A stretch of 64,000 nucleotides of DNA from Prolixibacteraceae bacterium (GTDB lineage Bacteria; Bacteroidota; Bacteroidia; Bacteroidales; Prolixibacteraceae): assembly GCA_030602265.1 (NCBI GenBank), contig JAUWAB010000009.1, positions 1 through 64,000 of the forward strand. Direction: 5' to 3'. The position numbers and the translations under genes were made by a program. Position 1 is the stretch's first letter; every line of letters begins with the position of its first letter. The notes beneath the pieces are model-generated. The model searched no databases. It had not been told where the DNA came from and was given only the letters and a program-made list of their open reading frames with translations. Positions 28,574-36,919 of this stretch are shown one piece after another.

Positions 28574-30032
28574 ATTATACAACACCCTGACCCGCGCAAA
28601 AGAACTATTTCAGCCGATAGTACCCGGAAAAGCAGGGTTATATGTCTGCGGCCCGACGGTTTACAGCGACGCCCACCTGGGTCATGCCCGTCCGGCAATT
28701 ACTTTTGATGTGCTGTACAGATACCTGATGCACCTGGGATATAAGGTGAGGTATGTCAGAAATATTACCGATGTAGGCCACCTGGAAGATGAGCTGGAGG
28801 AAACAGGTGAGGACAAGATTACCAAAAAAGCCCGCATTGAGCAGCTCGAACCCATGGAAGTGGTACAGAAATACATGAACACATTCCATAAAAACATGGC
28901 CGACCTGAACACCCTCAATCCTTCCATTGAACCAAGGGCGAGCGGCCATATCATTGAACAGCAGGAAATGATCAGTCAGATCCTTAAGAACGGATTTGCC
29001 TATGAAGCTAACGGATCTGTATATTTCGACGTGGAAAAATACAATCGGGATCATCACTACGGCAAACTTTCAGGGCGTAACCTGGACGACATCCTGCACA
29101 ATACCCGTCAGCTCGAAGGCACTGATGAAAAGAAGAATCCGTTCGACTTTGCCCTTTGGAAGAAAGCCAGTCCGGAACACATCATGCAGTGGCCTTCCCT
29201 TTGGAGTGCCGGGTTCCCAGGTTGGCATCTCGAATGTTCTGCCATGAGTACCAAATATTTGGGAGATGTATTCGACATACATGGTGGCGGAATGGACCTT
29301 CAGTTTCCACACCACGAGTGTGAAATCGCACAGTCAACCGCTGCATTGGGTCACGAATCAGTGCAATACTGGATGCACAACAACATGATAACCATCAATG
29401 GTCAGAAAATGGCCCGGTCGCTGGGAAATTTTATAACACTCGATGAACTGTTTACGGGCAACCATAAGATACTGCAGCAGGCGTATTCACCCATGACCAT
29501 TCGCTTCTTTATCCTGCAGGCGCATTACAGGAGTACGGTTGATTTCTCGAATGAGGCACTCCAGGCAGCAGAAAAGGGTTTTGAGCGGTTGATGAAGGCT
29601 GTAGCTGTTTTACAGAAACTGACCCCATCCCGGATATCTTCAGTAGTAGTCTCCAATTTGGAGGAAAACTGCTATGCGGCCATGAATGATGACCTGAATA
29701 CCCCCATCGTGATCGCTCACCTGTTCGATGGAGTCAGGATGATCAACAGCATTAATGACGGAAATGAAACCATCTCCGCAACAGATCTTGCCCGGCTGAA
29801 ATCGCTCTACAATGTTTTCGTTTATGAAATCCTCGGATTCAAAAACGAAGAATCTTCAGAAGGAAAAAACAATGAACTGCTCGGGAAAGTAATAGAACTG
29901 GTACTTCAGCTCCGCATGGAGGCAAAAAACAACAAGGATTGGAGCAGCTCAGACCGGATCAGGAATGAACTTTCAAAAATCGGGATTCAGGTGATGGACA
30001 GGAAAGATGGGTTTGAGTGGCAAACCATTTAG
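28557..30032 (+). CDS. cysS: cysteinyl-tRNA synthetase
   Basis: 491 residues from the ATG inside the end of lspA; the open frame continues upstream only as an out-of-frame shadow of the lspA tail. The HIGH motif is AHLGHARP (after CGPTVYSD), with the zinc cysteine in [15 protein letters not shown] and [12 protein letters not shown] carry the other zinc ligands. The KMSKS loop reads KMARS ([10 protein letters not shown]), a variant. It charges tRNA-Cys; a tRNA-Cys gene lies near 57 kb. The overlap with lspA suggests translational coupling. Confidence 0.95.
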   Translation: MDQPFKLYNTLTRAKELFQPIVPGKAGLYVCGPTVYSDAHLGHARPAITFDVLYRYLMHLGYKVRYVRNITDVGHLEDELEETGEDKITKKARIEQLEPMEVVQKYMNTFHKNMADLNTLNPSIEPRASGHIIEQQEMISQILKNGFAYEANGSVYFDVEKYNRDHHYGKLSGRNLDDILHNTRQLEGTDEKKNPFDFALWKKASPEHIMQWPSLWSAGFPGWHLECSAMSTKYLGDVFDIHGGGMDLQFPHHECEIAQSTAALGHESVQYWMHNNMITINGQKMARSLGNFITLDELFTGNHKILQQAYSPMTIRFFILQAHYRSTVDFSNEALQAAEKGFERLMKAVAVLQKLTPSRISSVVVSNLEENCYAAMNDDLNTPIVIAHLFDGVRMINSINDGNETISATDLARLKSLYNVFVYEILGFKNEESSEGKNNELLGKVIELVLQLRMEAKNNKDWSSSDRIRNELSKIGIQVMDRKDGFEWQTI

Positions 30033-30076
30033 AAGATTAGAAGATTAGAAGATTGGAAGATTAGAATATTAGAATT
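30031..30076 (+). repeat. short tandem repeat, 8-bp unit AGAAGATT
   Basis: Three exact copies of AGAAGATT (30031-30054), then GGAAGATT, AGAATATT and a partial AGAATT. The array starts within the cysS stop codon and ends six bases before the ribE ATG. Confidence 0.9.
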
Positions 30077-30081
30077 GGGTT

Positions 30082-30690
30082 ATGTTTTCAGGAATAGTAG
30101 AAGGAACGGCTAAGGTCGTTGAAATTATCAAAGATCAGGAGAATGTGCATTTCACTCTGGAATGGGCACTGGCAGACCAGCTGAAGGTTGACCAGAGCCT
30201 GTCGCACAACGGGGTATGCCTTACCGTGGTTGCGGTCGACAAGGAGAAAAATACGTACAGGGTGACAGCCATTAAGGAAACCCTGATGAAATCAAATCTC
30301 GGATTGCTCACACCGGGTTCAAAAGTCAACCTTGAGCGCAGTATGCCCATGAACGGCAGGCTCGACGGGCACATTGTCCAGGGACACGTAGACCAGACTG
30401 CCGTCTGCACCCGCGTTGATGAGGCTGACGGAAGCTGGTACTATACCTTTGAATACCAATTCGACAAGGAGAAAGCCCGCCAGGGTTACATGACCGTTGA
30501 AAAGGGATCAGTCACGGTAAACGGGGTCAGCCTCACCGTAGTCAACTCACAAGACAACACTTTTCAGGTTGCCATTATCCCCTATACCTGGGAGGTTACC
30601 AATTTTCACACTTTTAAAGCCGGAACTGTAGTAAATCTGGAGTTCGACATTATCGGCAAGTATCTCAGTAAACTGATGAGGTACCAGTAG
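30082..30690 (+). CDS. ribE: riboflavin synthase, alpha subunit
   Basis: 202 residues formed by two similar lumazine-binding barrels (about 1-97 and 98-195). The N-terminus MFSGIVEGTAKV and SLSHNGVCLTVV near 45 mark the first, GHVDQTAVCTRV near 102 and GSVTVNGVSLTVV near 143 the second. It makes riboflavin from two molecules of 6,7-dimethyl-8-ribityllumazine. The AGAAGATT array fills the short gap to cysS. The folM-like gene follows 53 bases downstream, so riboflavin and pterin genes, both drawing on GTP, are adjacent. Confidence 0.95.
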   Translation: MFSGIVEGTAKVVEIIKDQENVHFTLEWALADQLKVDQSLSHNGVCLTVVAVDKEKNTYRVTAIKETLMKSNLGLLTPGSKVNLERSMPMNGRLDGHIVQGHVDQTAVCTRVDEADGSWYYTFEYQFDKEKARQGYMTVEKGSVTVNGVSLTVVNSQDNTFQVAIIPYTWEVTNFHTFKAGTVVNLEFDIIGKYLSKLMRYQ

Positions 30691-30743
30691 CATACGTCCA
30701 AGAACATTTTAGACTTTGTGGTGTTTCAGCAAAGAAAAAAACG

Positions 30744-31472
30744 ATGCAGAAAACCGCCCTTATTACAGGTAGTGCCAAGAGGATTGGCAAAGCTATGGCC
30801 GAACATCTTGCAGCAGAAGGATGGAATGTGGCTATTCACTATAACCGCTCTAAGGAGCCGGCAAACAGACTGGCCGATGAGCTTAAAGCAAAATATCCGG
30901 ATCAAACCTTCAGGGCTTTTGGGGCCGATCTGATGTCCGACAAGGAAACGGAATGCCTGATCGCTTCTGTAATAGAAAAAATGGGGAAGCCATACCTCTT
31001 GGTCAACAACGCATCGGTATTTGAGCCCAAATCGCTCAGGGATAGTTCCCTCAGATTTTTTGATGAACAGCTGACGGTAAATTTCAGGGCACCATTCATC
31101 CTTTCCAGGGATTTTGCAAACCTCTGCGAATCAGGGATAATTATTAACCTTACCGATACACGGATAAATACCCATAAATCAAACTTTGCAGCGTACACCC
31201 TGGCTAAAAAAGCGTTATGGGAGTTGACCAAAATGGCGGCAGGGGAATGGGGACCGGACATCAGGGTAAACGCAATTGCTCCCGGGCTGACCCTGGCTCC
31301 TGCCGACAAAGGGGAAGATTACCTCCTTGAACTGGCGGGAAAGATCCCTATGAAACGGCCGGGAGGTATAGAGCCCATCCTTAAAAGTCTCGATTTTATT
31401 CTTGAAAATGATTACCTGACCGGGCAGATTCTATACTGCGACGGAGGGGAAAACCTGGGTCCCCGGAACTGA
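30744..31472 (+). CDS. folM: dihydromonapterin/pteridine reductase-like SDR
   Basis: 242-residue short-chain dehydrogenase. The nucleotide-binding turn reads TGSAKRIG (8-15) rather than the usual TGxxxGxG; the TGxxxRxG form with Arg marks pteridine reductases (PTR1) and FolM and favours NADPH. NNAS near 88 and YTLAKKAL (YxxxK) near 152 are the remaining SDR motifs. In E. coli FolM reduces dihydromonapterin to tetrahydromonapterin. The next gene is a clear folX, which makes the monapterin precursor, and this supports the assignment strongly. Confidence 0.83.
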   Translation: MQKTALITGSAKRIGKAMAEHLAAEGWNVAIHYNRSKEPANRLADELKAKYPDQTFRAFGADLMSDKETECLIASVIEKMGKPYLLVNNASVFEPKSLRDSSLRFFDEQLTVNFRAPFILSRDFANLCESGIIINLTDTRINTHKSNFAAYTLAKKALWELTKMAAGEWGPDIRVNAIAPGLTLAPADKGEDYLLELAGKIPMKRPGGIEPILKSLDFILENDYLTGQILYCDGGENLGPRN

Positions 31473-31519
31473 CCCCAATATGAAAACAATTTCCTATCTT
31501 GCAATAAAACTGAACAACC

Positions 31520-31873
31520 ATGGCAATAATCCGGGTAAAAGATTTACTCATCAGGACCTATATCGGATTTAATCCTGAAGAGCTTGTAAACAAGCAGGAC
31601 GTCGTAATCAATCTCGAAATCGAGGTAGATGTGCCTGAGAAGGCACTGAAGACCGACGAGCCTGATGGAATCTATGATTACAAGAAAGTGACCAAACGAA
31701 TCATCAATTATGTGCAGGAAGGCCGTTTCAAACTGCTGGAAGTGCTTACCAGGCAGCTTTTAGGAATGATCATGGAAGATCCACTGGTAAAAAGGGCCAG
31801 GGTCGAGGTGGACAAGCCCCATGCACTCAGGTTTGCAGAATCGGTTTCGGTCGAAATGGAAGATTTCAGGTAA
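31520..31873 (+). CDS. folX: dihydroneopterin triphosphate 2'-epimerase FolX
   Basis: 117 residues of the FolB/FolX tunnelling fold. It tracks E. coli FolX from end to end as I recall that sequence: AIIRVKDLLIRTYIG at the start, KQDVVINLEIEV, YDYKKVTKRII, GRFKLLEVLT and the C-terminal DKPHALRFAESVSV. A separate, more FolB-like gene is near 56.6 kb in this window, which frees this one for the epimerase role. FolX converts dihydroneopterin triphosphate to its monapterin epimer. It is one base from the mini-FolK gene. Confidence 0.88.
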   Translation: MAIIRVKDLLIRTYIGFNPEELVNKQDVVINLEIEVDVPEKALKTDEPDGIYDYKKVTKRIINYVQEGRFKLLEVLTRQLLGMIMEDPLVKRARVEVDKPHALRFAESVSVEMEDFR

Positions 31874-31874
31874 C

Positions 31875-32243
31875 ATGAACACGGTTATTATTTCCATCGG
31901 ATCAAATATTAATGCAGAAGTCAATATCCCGGCCATGCTGGATATTCTGGGATCTGAAACACACATCACCGGCTTGTCTGACATGGTTAGAACCAGCCCC
32001 ATCGGAATAAAAGACCAGCCCGACTACACCAACGGGGCAGTGAGGGTGGAAACATTGCTCGGACGGGAGAAGCTGGATGAATTGCTGAAATCGGTAGAGG
32101 ACAGGATGGGCCGGAATCGGACACTACCCAAATTCGGACCGAGGGTTATTGATCTCGATATTGTGGCATGGAACGGCGAAATCGTTGATCCTGATTATTA
32201 TACGCGTGATTTTCTGAAGAAGGCAGTTGATAGCCTGTTGTGA
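31875..32243 (+). CDS. short FolK-like protein
   Basis: 122 residues, against about 160 for FolK. The N-terminus IISIGSNIN and the magnesium aspartates Asp93/Asp95 in GPRVIDLDIVAWN are kept, and RMGRNRTLPKFGPR resembles the ATP-binding loop. The C-terminal PHP...R.F signature of FolK is replaced by DPDYYTRDFLKKAV and the protein stops early. It follows folX by one base, so translation is probably coupled. A full FolK lies near 17.6 kb; this copy may act on another pterin or have become regulatory. Confidence 0.8.
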   Translation: MNTVIISIGSNINAEVNIPAMLDILGSETHITGLSDMVRTSPIGIKDQPDYTNGAVRVETLLGREKLDELLKSVEDRMGRNRTLPKFGPRVIDLDIVAWNGEIVDPDYYTRDFLKKAVDSLL

Positions 32244-32250
32244 AAAAGGC

Positions 32251-32282
32251 AAAAAAAAAAGGCAGCTTTCAAGAAAGCTGCC
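32251..32282 (-). terminator. terminator downstream of frr
   Basis: The stem GGCAGCTTTC/GAAAGCTGCC at 32261-32282 is perfect over ten bases with a two-base loop; on the minus strand it is followed by ten T residues (A tract at 32251-32260). It closes the frr transcript. Confidence 0.85.
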
Positions 32283-32336
32283 TCAAAGCCATGAAAACAA
32301 TTAAACAATGTTCAGAAAACAGAAAACTAGAAACAA

Positions 32337-32900
32337 TCAAATAGTCATAATATCTTTTTCCTTAGCGCTTACTAAGATATCAATTTTTTTTACAAATTCA
32401 TCAGTATATGTCTGAACTTCTTTTTCACCATCTTTTTGCATATCCTCCGGAAGACCTTCTTTCAACAGTTTCTTAAGCTCCTCGTTGGCGTTTTTCCTAG
32501 CCGTACGGATACTGATCTTAGCGTTTTCCCCCTCGTTCCGGGCCTGTTTCACCAGACCTTTACGCCTTTCCTCGGTTAACGGTGGGATATTTATCCGGAT
32601 TACCTCCCCGTTGTTATCCGGGTTGAAACCAAGATTTGCAGCCATAATGGCCTTTTCGATAACCGGGATCATTTTTTTCTCCCAGGGCTGTACGGCAATG
32701 GTCCGCGGATCCGGAGTACTTATATTGGATACCTGGTTCAGCGGAGTCAGGCTACCGTAATAATCAACATGAACGCTATCGAGCATGGCTGGATTGGCTT
32801 TTCCGGCACGTATATGCAGGAGCTCTTTTTCAAGATGAGCAATGGCCATTTCCATCCTCTCCTTGCAGTCGTCTAATACCAATTGTGCTTCTTCTTGCAT
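32337..32900 (-). CDS. frr: ribosome recycling factor
   Basis: 187 residues, the normal RRF length. Conserved blocks include HIRAGKANPAMLDSVHVDYYG near 29-49, NISTPDPRTI near 58 and RINIPPLTEERRKGLVKQA near 102. With EF-G it splits ribosomes after termination. It ends the rplM-rpsI-rpsB-tsf-pyrH-frr group; its own promoter box lies about 30 bases upstream. Confidence 0.96.
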   Translation of the reverse strand: MQEEAQLVLDDCKERMEMAIAHLEKELLHIRAGKANPAMLDSVHVDYYGSLTPLNQVSNISTPDPRTIAVQPWEKKMIPVIEKAIMAANLGFNPDNNGEVIRINIPPLTEERRKGLVKQARNEGENAKISIRTARKNANEELKKLLKEGLPEDMQKDGEKEVQTYTDEFVKKIDILVSAKEKDIMTI

Positions 32901-32929
32901 AATATAATTTCGTACTGTAAAGATGCCGA

Positions 32930-32937
32930 CAAATATA
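32930..32937 (-). promoter_or_regulatory. -7 box for frr
   Basis: Minus-strand TATATTTG, matching TAnnTTTG, about 30 bases before the frr start. Confidence 0.5.
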
Positions 32938-32994
32938 GGAAAAATGTAATAATGTTAAAAAAAAAGAAAACTTTTATTAAAATTTTGCGGCTTT

Positions 32995-33708
32995 TTATTC
33001 GTTATACACGACTGTTCCGATTTTTTCACTATTCAGGATACGCATCAGATTCCCTTTTTGGTCCATATTGAATACAACCACTTTAAGGTTATTCTCCCTG
33101 CACATGGTGGTGGCAGTCAGGTCCATAATCCGGAGTTGCCGTTTGAAGACCTCGTCAAAGGTAATCCTGTCGAAGCGGGTAGCATCCGGATCCTTTTCAG
33201 GGTCTGCGGTATAGATGCCATCAACCCGTGTACCTTTGAGCATGGCATCGGCTTCCAGTTCTATCCCTCTCAGGGCACTGGCAGTATCCGTTGTGAAGTA
33301 GGGATTTCCGGTTCCGCCAGCGATAATACAAACCTCTCCTGCCGCGAGAGCTTCGATAACCTTATCTTTAGTGTACAGTTCCCCGACCGGTTCCATCCTG
33401 ATGGCTGTAAAGACCCTGCATTTTACACTAAGGGCTTTTAGTGCCGACTGCAGGGCCAGGCTGTTGATAACCGTTGCCAGCATACCCATCTGGTCTCCCT
33501 TGACCCGGTCGAAACCTTTAGCCACTCCGCTCATGCCCCTGAAGATATTCCCACCGCCTATAACAACCGCAACTTCGACACCGGCCTTAATGGCCTGCCC
33601 AATCTGCCCGGCATAATCGCCAAGCCGTTGGGAATCGATCCCGTACTGTTGTTCTCCCATCAGGGACTCACCGCTAAGCTTGAGTAATATTCTTTTATAG
33701 GCATTCAT
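32995..33708 (-). CDS. pyrH: UMP kinase
   Basis: 237 residues of the amino-acid-kinase fold used by bacterial UMP kinases. RILLKLSGESLMG at 6-18, VVIGGGNIFRG near 50, TATTMCRENNLKV near 202 and ARINA-type effector features are as in PyrH; AGGTGNPYFTTDTASALR near 134 binds UMP. It phosphorylates UMP to UDP. Located between tsf and frr, the usual order in this phylum, with its own -7 box. Confidence 0.95.
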   Translation of the reverse strand: MNAYKRILLKLSGESLMGEQQYGIDSQRLGDYAGQIGQAIKAGVEVAVVIGGGNIFRGMSGVAKGFDRVKGDQMGMLATVINSLALQSALKALSVKCRVFTAIRMEPVGELYTKDKVIEALAAGEVCIIAGGTGNPYFTTDTASALRGIELEADAMLKGTRVDGIYTADPEKDPDATRFDRITFDEVFKRQLRIMDLTATTMCRENNLKVVVFNMDQKGNLMRILNSEKIGTVVYNE

Positions 33709-33733
33709 AATACTAAATTTTAATAAATGGATT

Positions 33734-33741
33734 CAAAGATA
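33734..33741 (-). promoter_or_regulatory. -7 box for pyrH
   Basis: Minus-strand TATCTTTG, matching TAnnTTTG, 26 bases upstream of the pyrH start and downstream of the tsf terminator. Confidence 0.55.
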
Positions 33742-33774
33742 AAAAATCATTGTGCCACCTGAGAATTATTTACG

Positions 33775-33810
33775 AAAAAAGAGCTTCACCATTTCTGATG
33801 AAGCTCTTTT
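33775..33810 (-). terminator. terminator downstream of tsf
   Basis: AAAAGAGCTTCA at 33777-33788 pairs with 33799-33810; loop of ten bases. Flanking A and T tracts make it usable on both strands, but only tsf (minus) needs it. Confidence 0.8.
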
Positions 33811-33838
33811 CAATTGTATTGTCTTATTACTTGTTTTA

Positions 33839-34666
33839 TTAAGCATCCAGACCGTAGCGATCAAAGGCAGTTACGGTAAGCGACTTGTCAACGCTGACAA
33901 GGTACTGTTTCACAGTCACTTTGCTGTCTTTGATGAAATCCTGCTCCAACAATGTTGAATCCTTAAAGAATTTCTGAAGGGCACCCTGGGCGATTTTGTC
34001 TAACATAGCTTCAGGTTTTCCTTCAAGACGGAATTTTTCCTTGGCAATTTCAAGTTCCTTTTCGATGGTAGTCTGCGGAACAGCATCGCGGTCAACCGCA
34101 ACCGGGTTCATTGCTGCAACCTGCATAGCCACATCCTTACCAACCTGTATATCGGCAACTTCCTGGCTCAGTCCGACAAGGGTAGCCAATTTATTGCCCG
34201 GGTGGATGTAGGGAACTACCTGCGCGGCCTCAACCTTACCGTAGTATGAAAGATCAAGTTTTTCTCCGATGATTCCGGTCTGTTCAACAACCTGTGCACC
34301 GACGGTACGGCCATCCAGCATCAGTTCCTTCAGTTCATCCAGTGATGCAGGCTTATTGGCCAGGGCCAGGTCCAGTATTTTGCTGGTGAAATCTACAAAA
34401 TTTTCATTTTTGGCAACAAAATCGGTTTCGCAGTTCAGAACTACGATTGCTCCGAATTTTGCGTCTCCGGAAACTTTTGCAAGTACAACACCTTCGGTAG
34501 CTTCACGGTCGGCACGTTTGCTGGCAACAAGTTTACCCCTCTCACGGATGATTTCCAATGCACGGTCGAAGTTTCCTTCGGCTTCAGTCAGGGCATTCTT
34601 GCAATCCATCATACCGGCACCGGTAGCTTTTCTAAGTTTTACTACATCAGCAGTTGTAAATGACAT
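33839..34666 (-). CDS. tsf: elongation factor Ts
   Basis: 275 residues. The N-terminal UBA-like domain and the signature VKLRKATGAGMMDCKNAL at 9-26 are diagnostic, as is NCETDFVAKN near 78. EF-Ts exchanges GDP for GTP on EF-Tu. It follows rpsB by 38 bases and probably shares its transcript; a strong terminator follows. Confidence 0.96.
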   Translation of the reverse strand: MSFTTADVVKLRKATGAGMMDCKNALTEAEGNFDRALEIIRERGKLVASKRADREATEGVVLAKVSGDAKFGAIVVLNCETDFVAKNENFVDFTSKILDLALANKPASLDELKELMLDGRTVGAQVVEQTGIIGEKLDLSYYGKVEAAQVVPYIHPGNKLATLVGLSQEVADIQVGKDVAMQVAAMNPVAVDRDAVPQTTIEKELEIAKEKFRLEGKPEAMLDKIAQGALQKFFKDSTLLEQDFIKDSKVTVKQYLVSVDKSLTVTAFDRYGLDA

Positions 34667-34704
34667 AATATCTTATTTGAATTGATTACTAAATATATAC
34701 AGAA

Positions 34705-35628
34705 TTATTTCTCTTCCTCCTCTTCTGCCTCTTCGTCCAGATCTTCCTCTTCAAGGTCAGTTTCATCCAGTTCGAGTTCTTCTTCCTCTTCAACTTCTTC
34801 TTCAACTTCCTCGTCAAGATCCTCGTCCTCCTCTACTTCAATCCGTTCCTGTTTGACCAGGTTTTTGCGGGTCCTGCGGGTTCTGCGTGGTTCTTCGTCC
34901 ATTTCCGCATCGGTATCATCCTCATCCTTATCGCGATCCATTTTGCGCTCCATCAGACCTTCACGGATAGCTTCAACCATAACGGAGGTAATCAACTGAA
35001 TCGACTGGGAAGCGTCATCGTTGGCGGGAATGACAAAATCGATCCCGTTTGGATTGGAGTTGGTGTCGACGATCCCGAAAACCGGAATACCGAGGCGCTG
35101 AGCCTCACGGACAGCGATTTTTTCTTTCATGACATCGACTACAAAGAGGGCAGCGGGCAAACGGGTAAGGTCAGCAATACTACCGAGGATCTTCTCCAGT
35201 TTGGCACGCTGACGGGTAATCTGCAGCTTTTCACGTTTGGAAAGTTTCTCCCAGCTGGCGTCCTTGGTCATTTTGTCGATGGAAACCATCTTCTTCACGG
35301 CTTTCCGGATGGTTGGAAAGTTAGTGAGCATACCGCCGGGCCAGCGTTCGGTAACGTAAGGCATCTTAACGGTAGAAACCAGGTCGGCAACAATATCTTT
35401 TGCCTGTTTTTTGGTGGCAACGAATAATACCCTGCGGCCCGATTTTGAGATCTGCTTCATGGCAGCAGCGGCTTCATCGATCTTTACGATAGTTTTCTGA
35501 AGGTCGATGATATGGATCCCATTCTTCTCCATAAAGATATATGGCTGCATGTTGGGATTCCATTTTCTTTTGAGGTGGCCGAAGTGTACTCCGGCATCCA
35601 GCAAGTCTTGAAAATTTGTTCTTGGCAT
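34705..35628 (-). CDS. rpsB: 30S ribosomal protein S2 with acidic C-terminal tail
   Basis: 307 residues, about 70-80 more than E. coli S2. The core (1 to about 225) has LLDAGVHFGHLKRKWNP at the start, TKKQAKDIV near 72, PYVTERWPGGMLTNF near 90 and FGIVDTNSNPNGIDFVIPANDD near 178. The remaining 80 residues carry a short RRTRRTRK basic patch and then an almost pure Glu/Asp stretch. Glu-rich S2 tails recur in Bacteroidota. S2 binds the small subunit together with S1. Confidence 0.95.
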   Translation of the reverse strand: MPRTNFQDLLDAGVHFGHLKRKWNPNMQPYIFMEKNGIHIIDLQKTIVKIDEAAAAMKQISKSGRRVLFVATKKQAKDIVADLVSTVKMPYVTERWPGGMLTNFPTIRKAVKKMVSIDKMTKDASWEKLSKREKLQITRQRAKLEKILGSIADLTRLPAALFVVDVMKEKIAVREAQRLGIPVFGIVDTNSNPNGIDFVIPANDDASQSIQLITSVMVEAIREGLMERKMDRDKDEDDTDAEMDEEPRRTRRTRKNLVKQERIEVEEDEDLDEEVEEEVEEEEELELDETDLEEEDLDEEAEEEEEK

Positions 35629-35737
35629 CTGTTTACTTTTTTTTTAGAAATCCGGCTTAAAAGCAACTGATGAGTAGTTCCGCATACCGGGAAGTCTCAA
35701 CAGTTTTAGATCCCTTGTTATTAAATAATCTAAAATA

Positions 35738-36124
35738 TTAACGTTTCGAGAACTGGAACCGTTTACGGGCTTTTGGCTGGCCTGGCTTCTTACGTTCAAC
35801 CTCACGCGGGTCCCTGGTCATAAAACCAGCCTGTTTCAGCTTTGGACGGCTTTCAGGATCAATTTCCACCATCGCACGGGCAATACCGAGCCTGAGTGCT
35901 TCTGCCTGTCCGGTGAAACCACCACCATCGAGATTTGCCTTGATGTCATAGTTTCCTTCCACACCCAGCAGGGTAAGCGGCTGTTTGACCACATACTGCA
36001 GAATATCGGTAGTGAAATATTCTTCGATCGGACGATTGTTGATGACAATATTGCCTTTACCGGGAGTTACGTAGACGCGGGCCACGGCTGACTTACGGCG
36101 TCCTATGGTATTTGTGACTTCCAT
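35738..36124 (-). CDS. rpsI: 30S ribosomal protein S9
   Basis: 128 residues. [16 protein letters not shown] near the start, [19 protein letters not shown] near 67 and the basic C-terminus [11 protein letters not shown], whose final Arg reaches the P-site tRNA, identify S9. It is five bases downstream of rplM, the conserved L13-S9 operon, and 109 bases upstream of rpsB. Confidence 0.97.
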   Translation of the reverse strand: MEVTNTIGRRKSAVARVYVTPGKGNIVINNRPIEEYFTTDILQYVVKQPLTLLGVEGNYDIKANLDGGGFTGQAEALRLGIARAMVEIDPESRPKLKQAGFMTRDPREVERKKPGQPKARKRFQFSKR

Positions 36125-36129
36125 GTTTC

Positions 36130-36585
36130 TTATTTAATGGTATTTAAATCAATTTCTTTCGGCTGCTGGGCGGTATATTTGTGATCCGGGCCAACAACAA
36201 CTTTCAAATTTTTATAAATGCTCCTGCCCAGGCGGTTTTTGGGAAGCATCCCTTTAACTGCCTTTTCGACCAGGCGCTCGGGATATTTCGCCAAAATCTC
36301 CTGCGGGGTCTGAAAACGCTGACCTCCCGGATAACCGGTATGCCTGACATATACCTTATCTGACATTTTACTGCCGGTAAGCGTCACCTTTTCAGCATTG
36401 ATCACAATTACATTGTCCCCACAATCCACATGTGGTGTAAAATTGGGCTTGTGCTTGCCACGGAGAATCCGGGCAACCGTACTGGCCAGACGGCCAAGAA
36501 CCATGCCGGTAGCATCTATGACTACCCACTCTTTGTTTACTGTGGCTTTGTTGGCCGATACAGTCTTATAACTCAGTGTATCCAC
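36130..36585 (-). CDS. rplM: 50S ribosomal protein L13
   Basis: 151 residues. [16 protein letters not shown] near 21, [16 protein letters not shown] near 54, HTGYPGGQ near 84 and [10 protein letters not shown] near 110 are typical of L13. The start codon is GTG: the ATG expected before DTLSYKT is replaced, and no ATG precedes it in frame nearby. A leader of about 140 bases separates the promoter box from this start. Confidence 0.96.
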   Translation of the reverse strand: MDTLSYKTVSANKATVNKEWVVIDATGMVLGRLASTVARILRGKHKPNFTPHVDCGDNVIVINAEKVTLTGSKMSDKVYVRHTGYPGGQRFQTPQEILAKYPERLVEKAVKGMLPKNRLGRSIYKNLKVVVGPDHKYTAQQPKEIDLNTIK

Positions 36586-36733
36586 TTGTTTTTAATTAAT
36601 TTTGATTCAACAATTTCAAGCTGAACGTTTCCGCTTTTTTCGGTTATCCACATCGGGCATGTTAATAACTTACTCTATCGGCATGTATATCAGCTTATTA
36701 TACAATTAGCAAGTACGGATAATAATCGGACTG

Positions 36734-36741
36734 CAAAAGTA
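36734..36741 (-). promoter_or_regulatory. -7 box for rplM-rpsI
   Basis: Minus-strand TACTTTTG, an exact TAnnTTTG, placing the start of transcription near 36727 and leaving an unusually long leader. Confidence 0.6.
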
Positions 36742-36885
36742 TTTTCTTTTTTTTAATTTCCAATGAATCAGCTGGTAAAAAATTGATTTTCTTTATTTAA
36801 GATACCGTTGAGTTAATATTGGCATTGACGGAACTATTTGGCCAATTAACCATTCCATGATTACTTCGGCATACAAAAAAAAAAT

Positions 36886-36893
36886 TACTTTTG
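36886..36893 (+). promoter_or_regulatory. -7 box for ftsX
   Basis: TACTTTTG, an exact TAnnTTTG, 27 bases before the ftsX ATG. Confidence 0.6.
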
Positions 36894-36919
36894 TTTTCAT
36901 TGATACTTAATTGCTCCTT

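Larger units (their letters stand above)
36586..36919. other. divergent promoter region with long rplM leader
   Basis: No gene is seen in these 334 bases. It carries back-to-back promoter boxes for rplM (minus) and ftsX (plus). The roughly 140-base untranslated rplM leader could hold a ribosomal-protein autoregulatory structure, but I could not fold it convincingly by eye. Confidence 0.6.
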
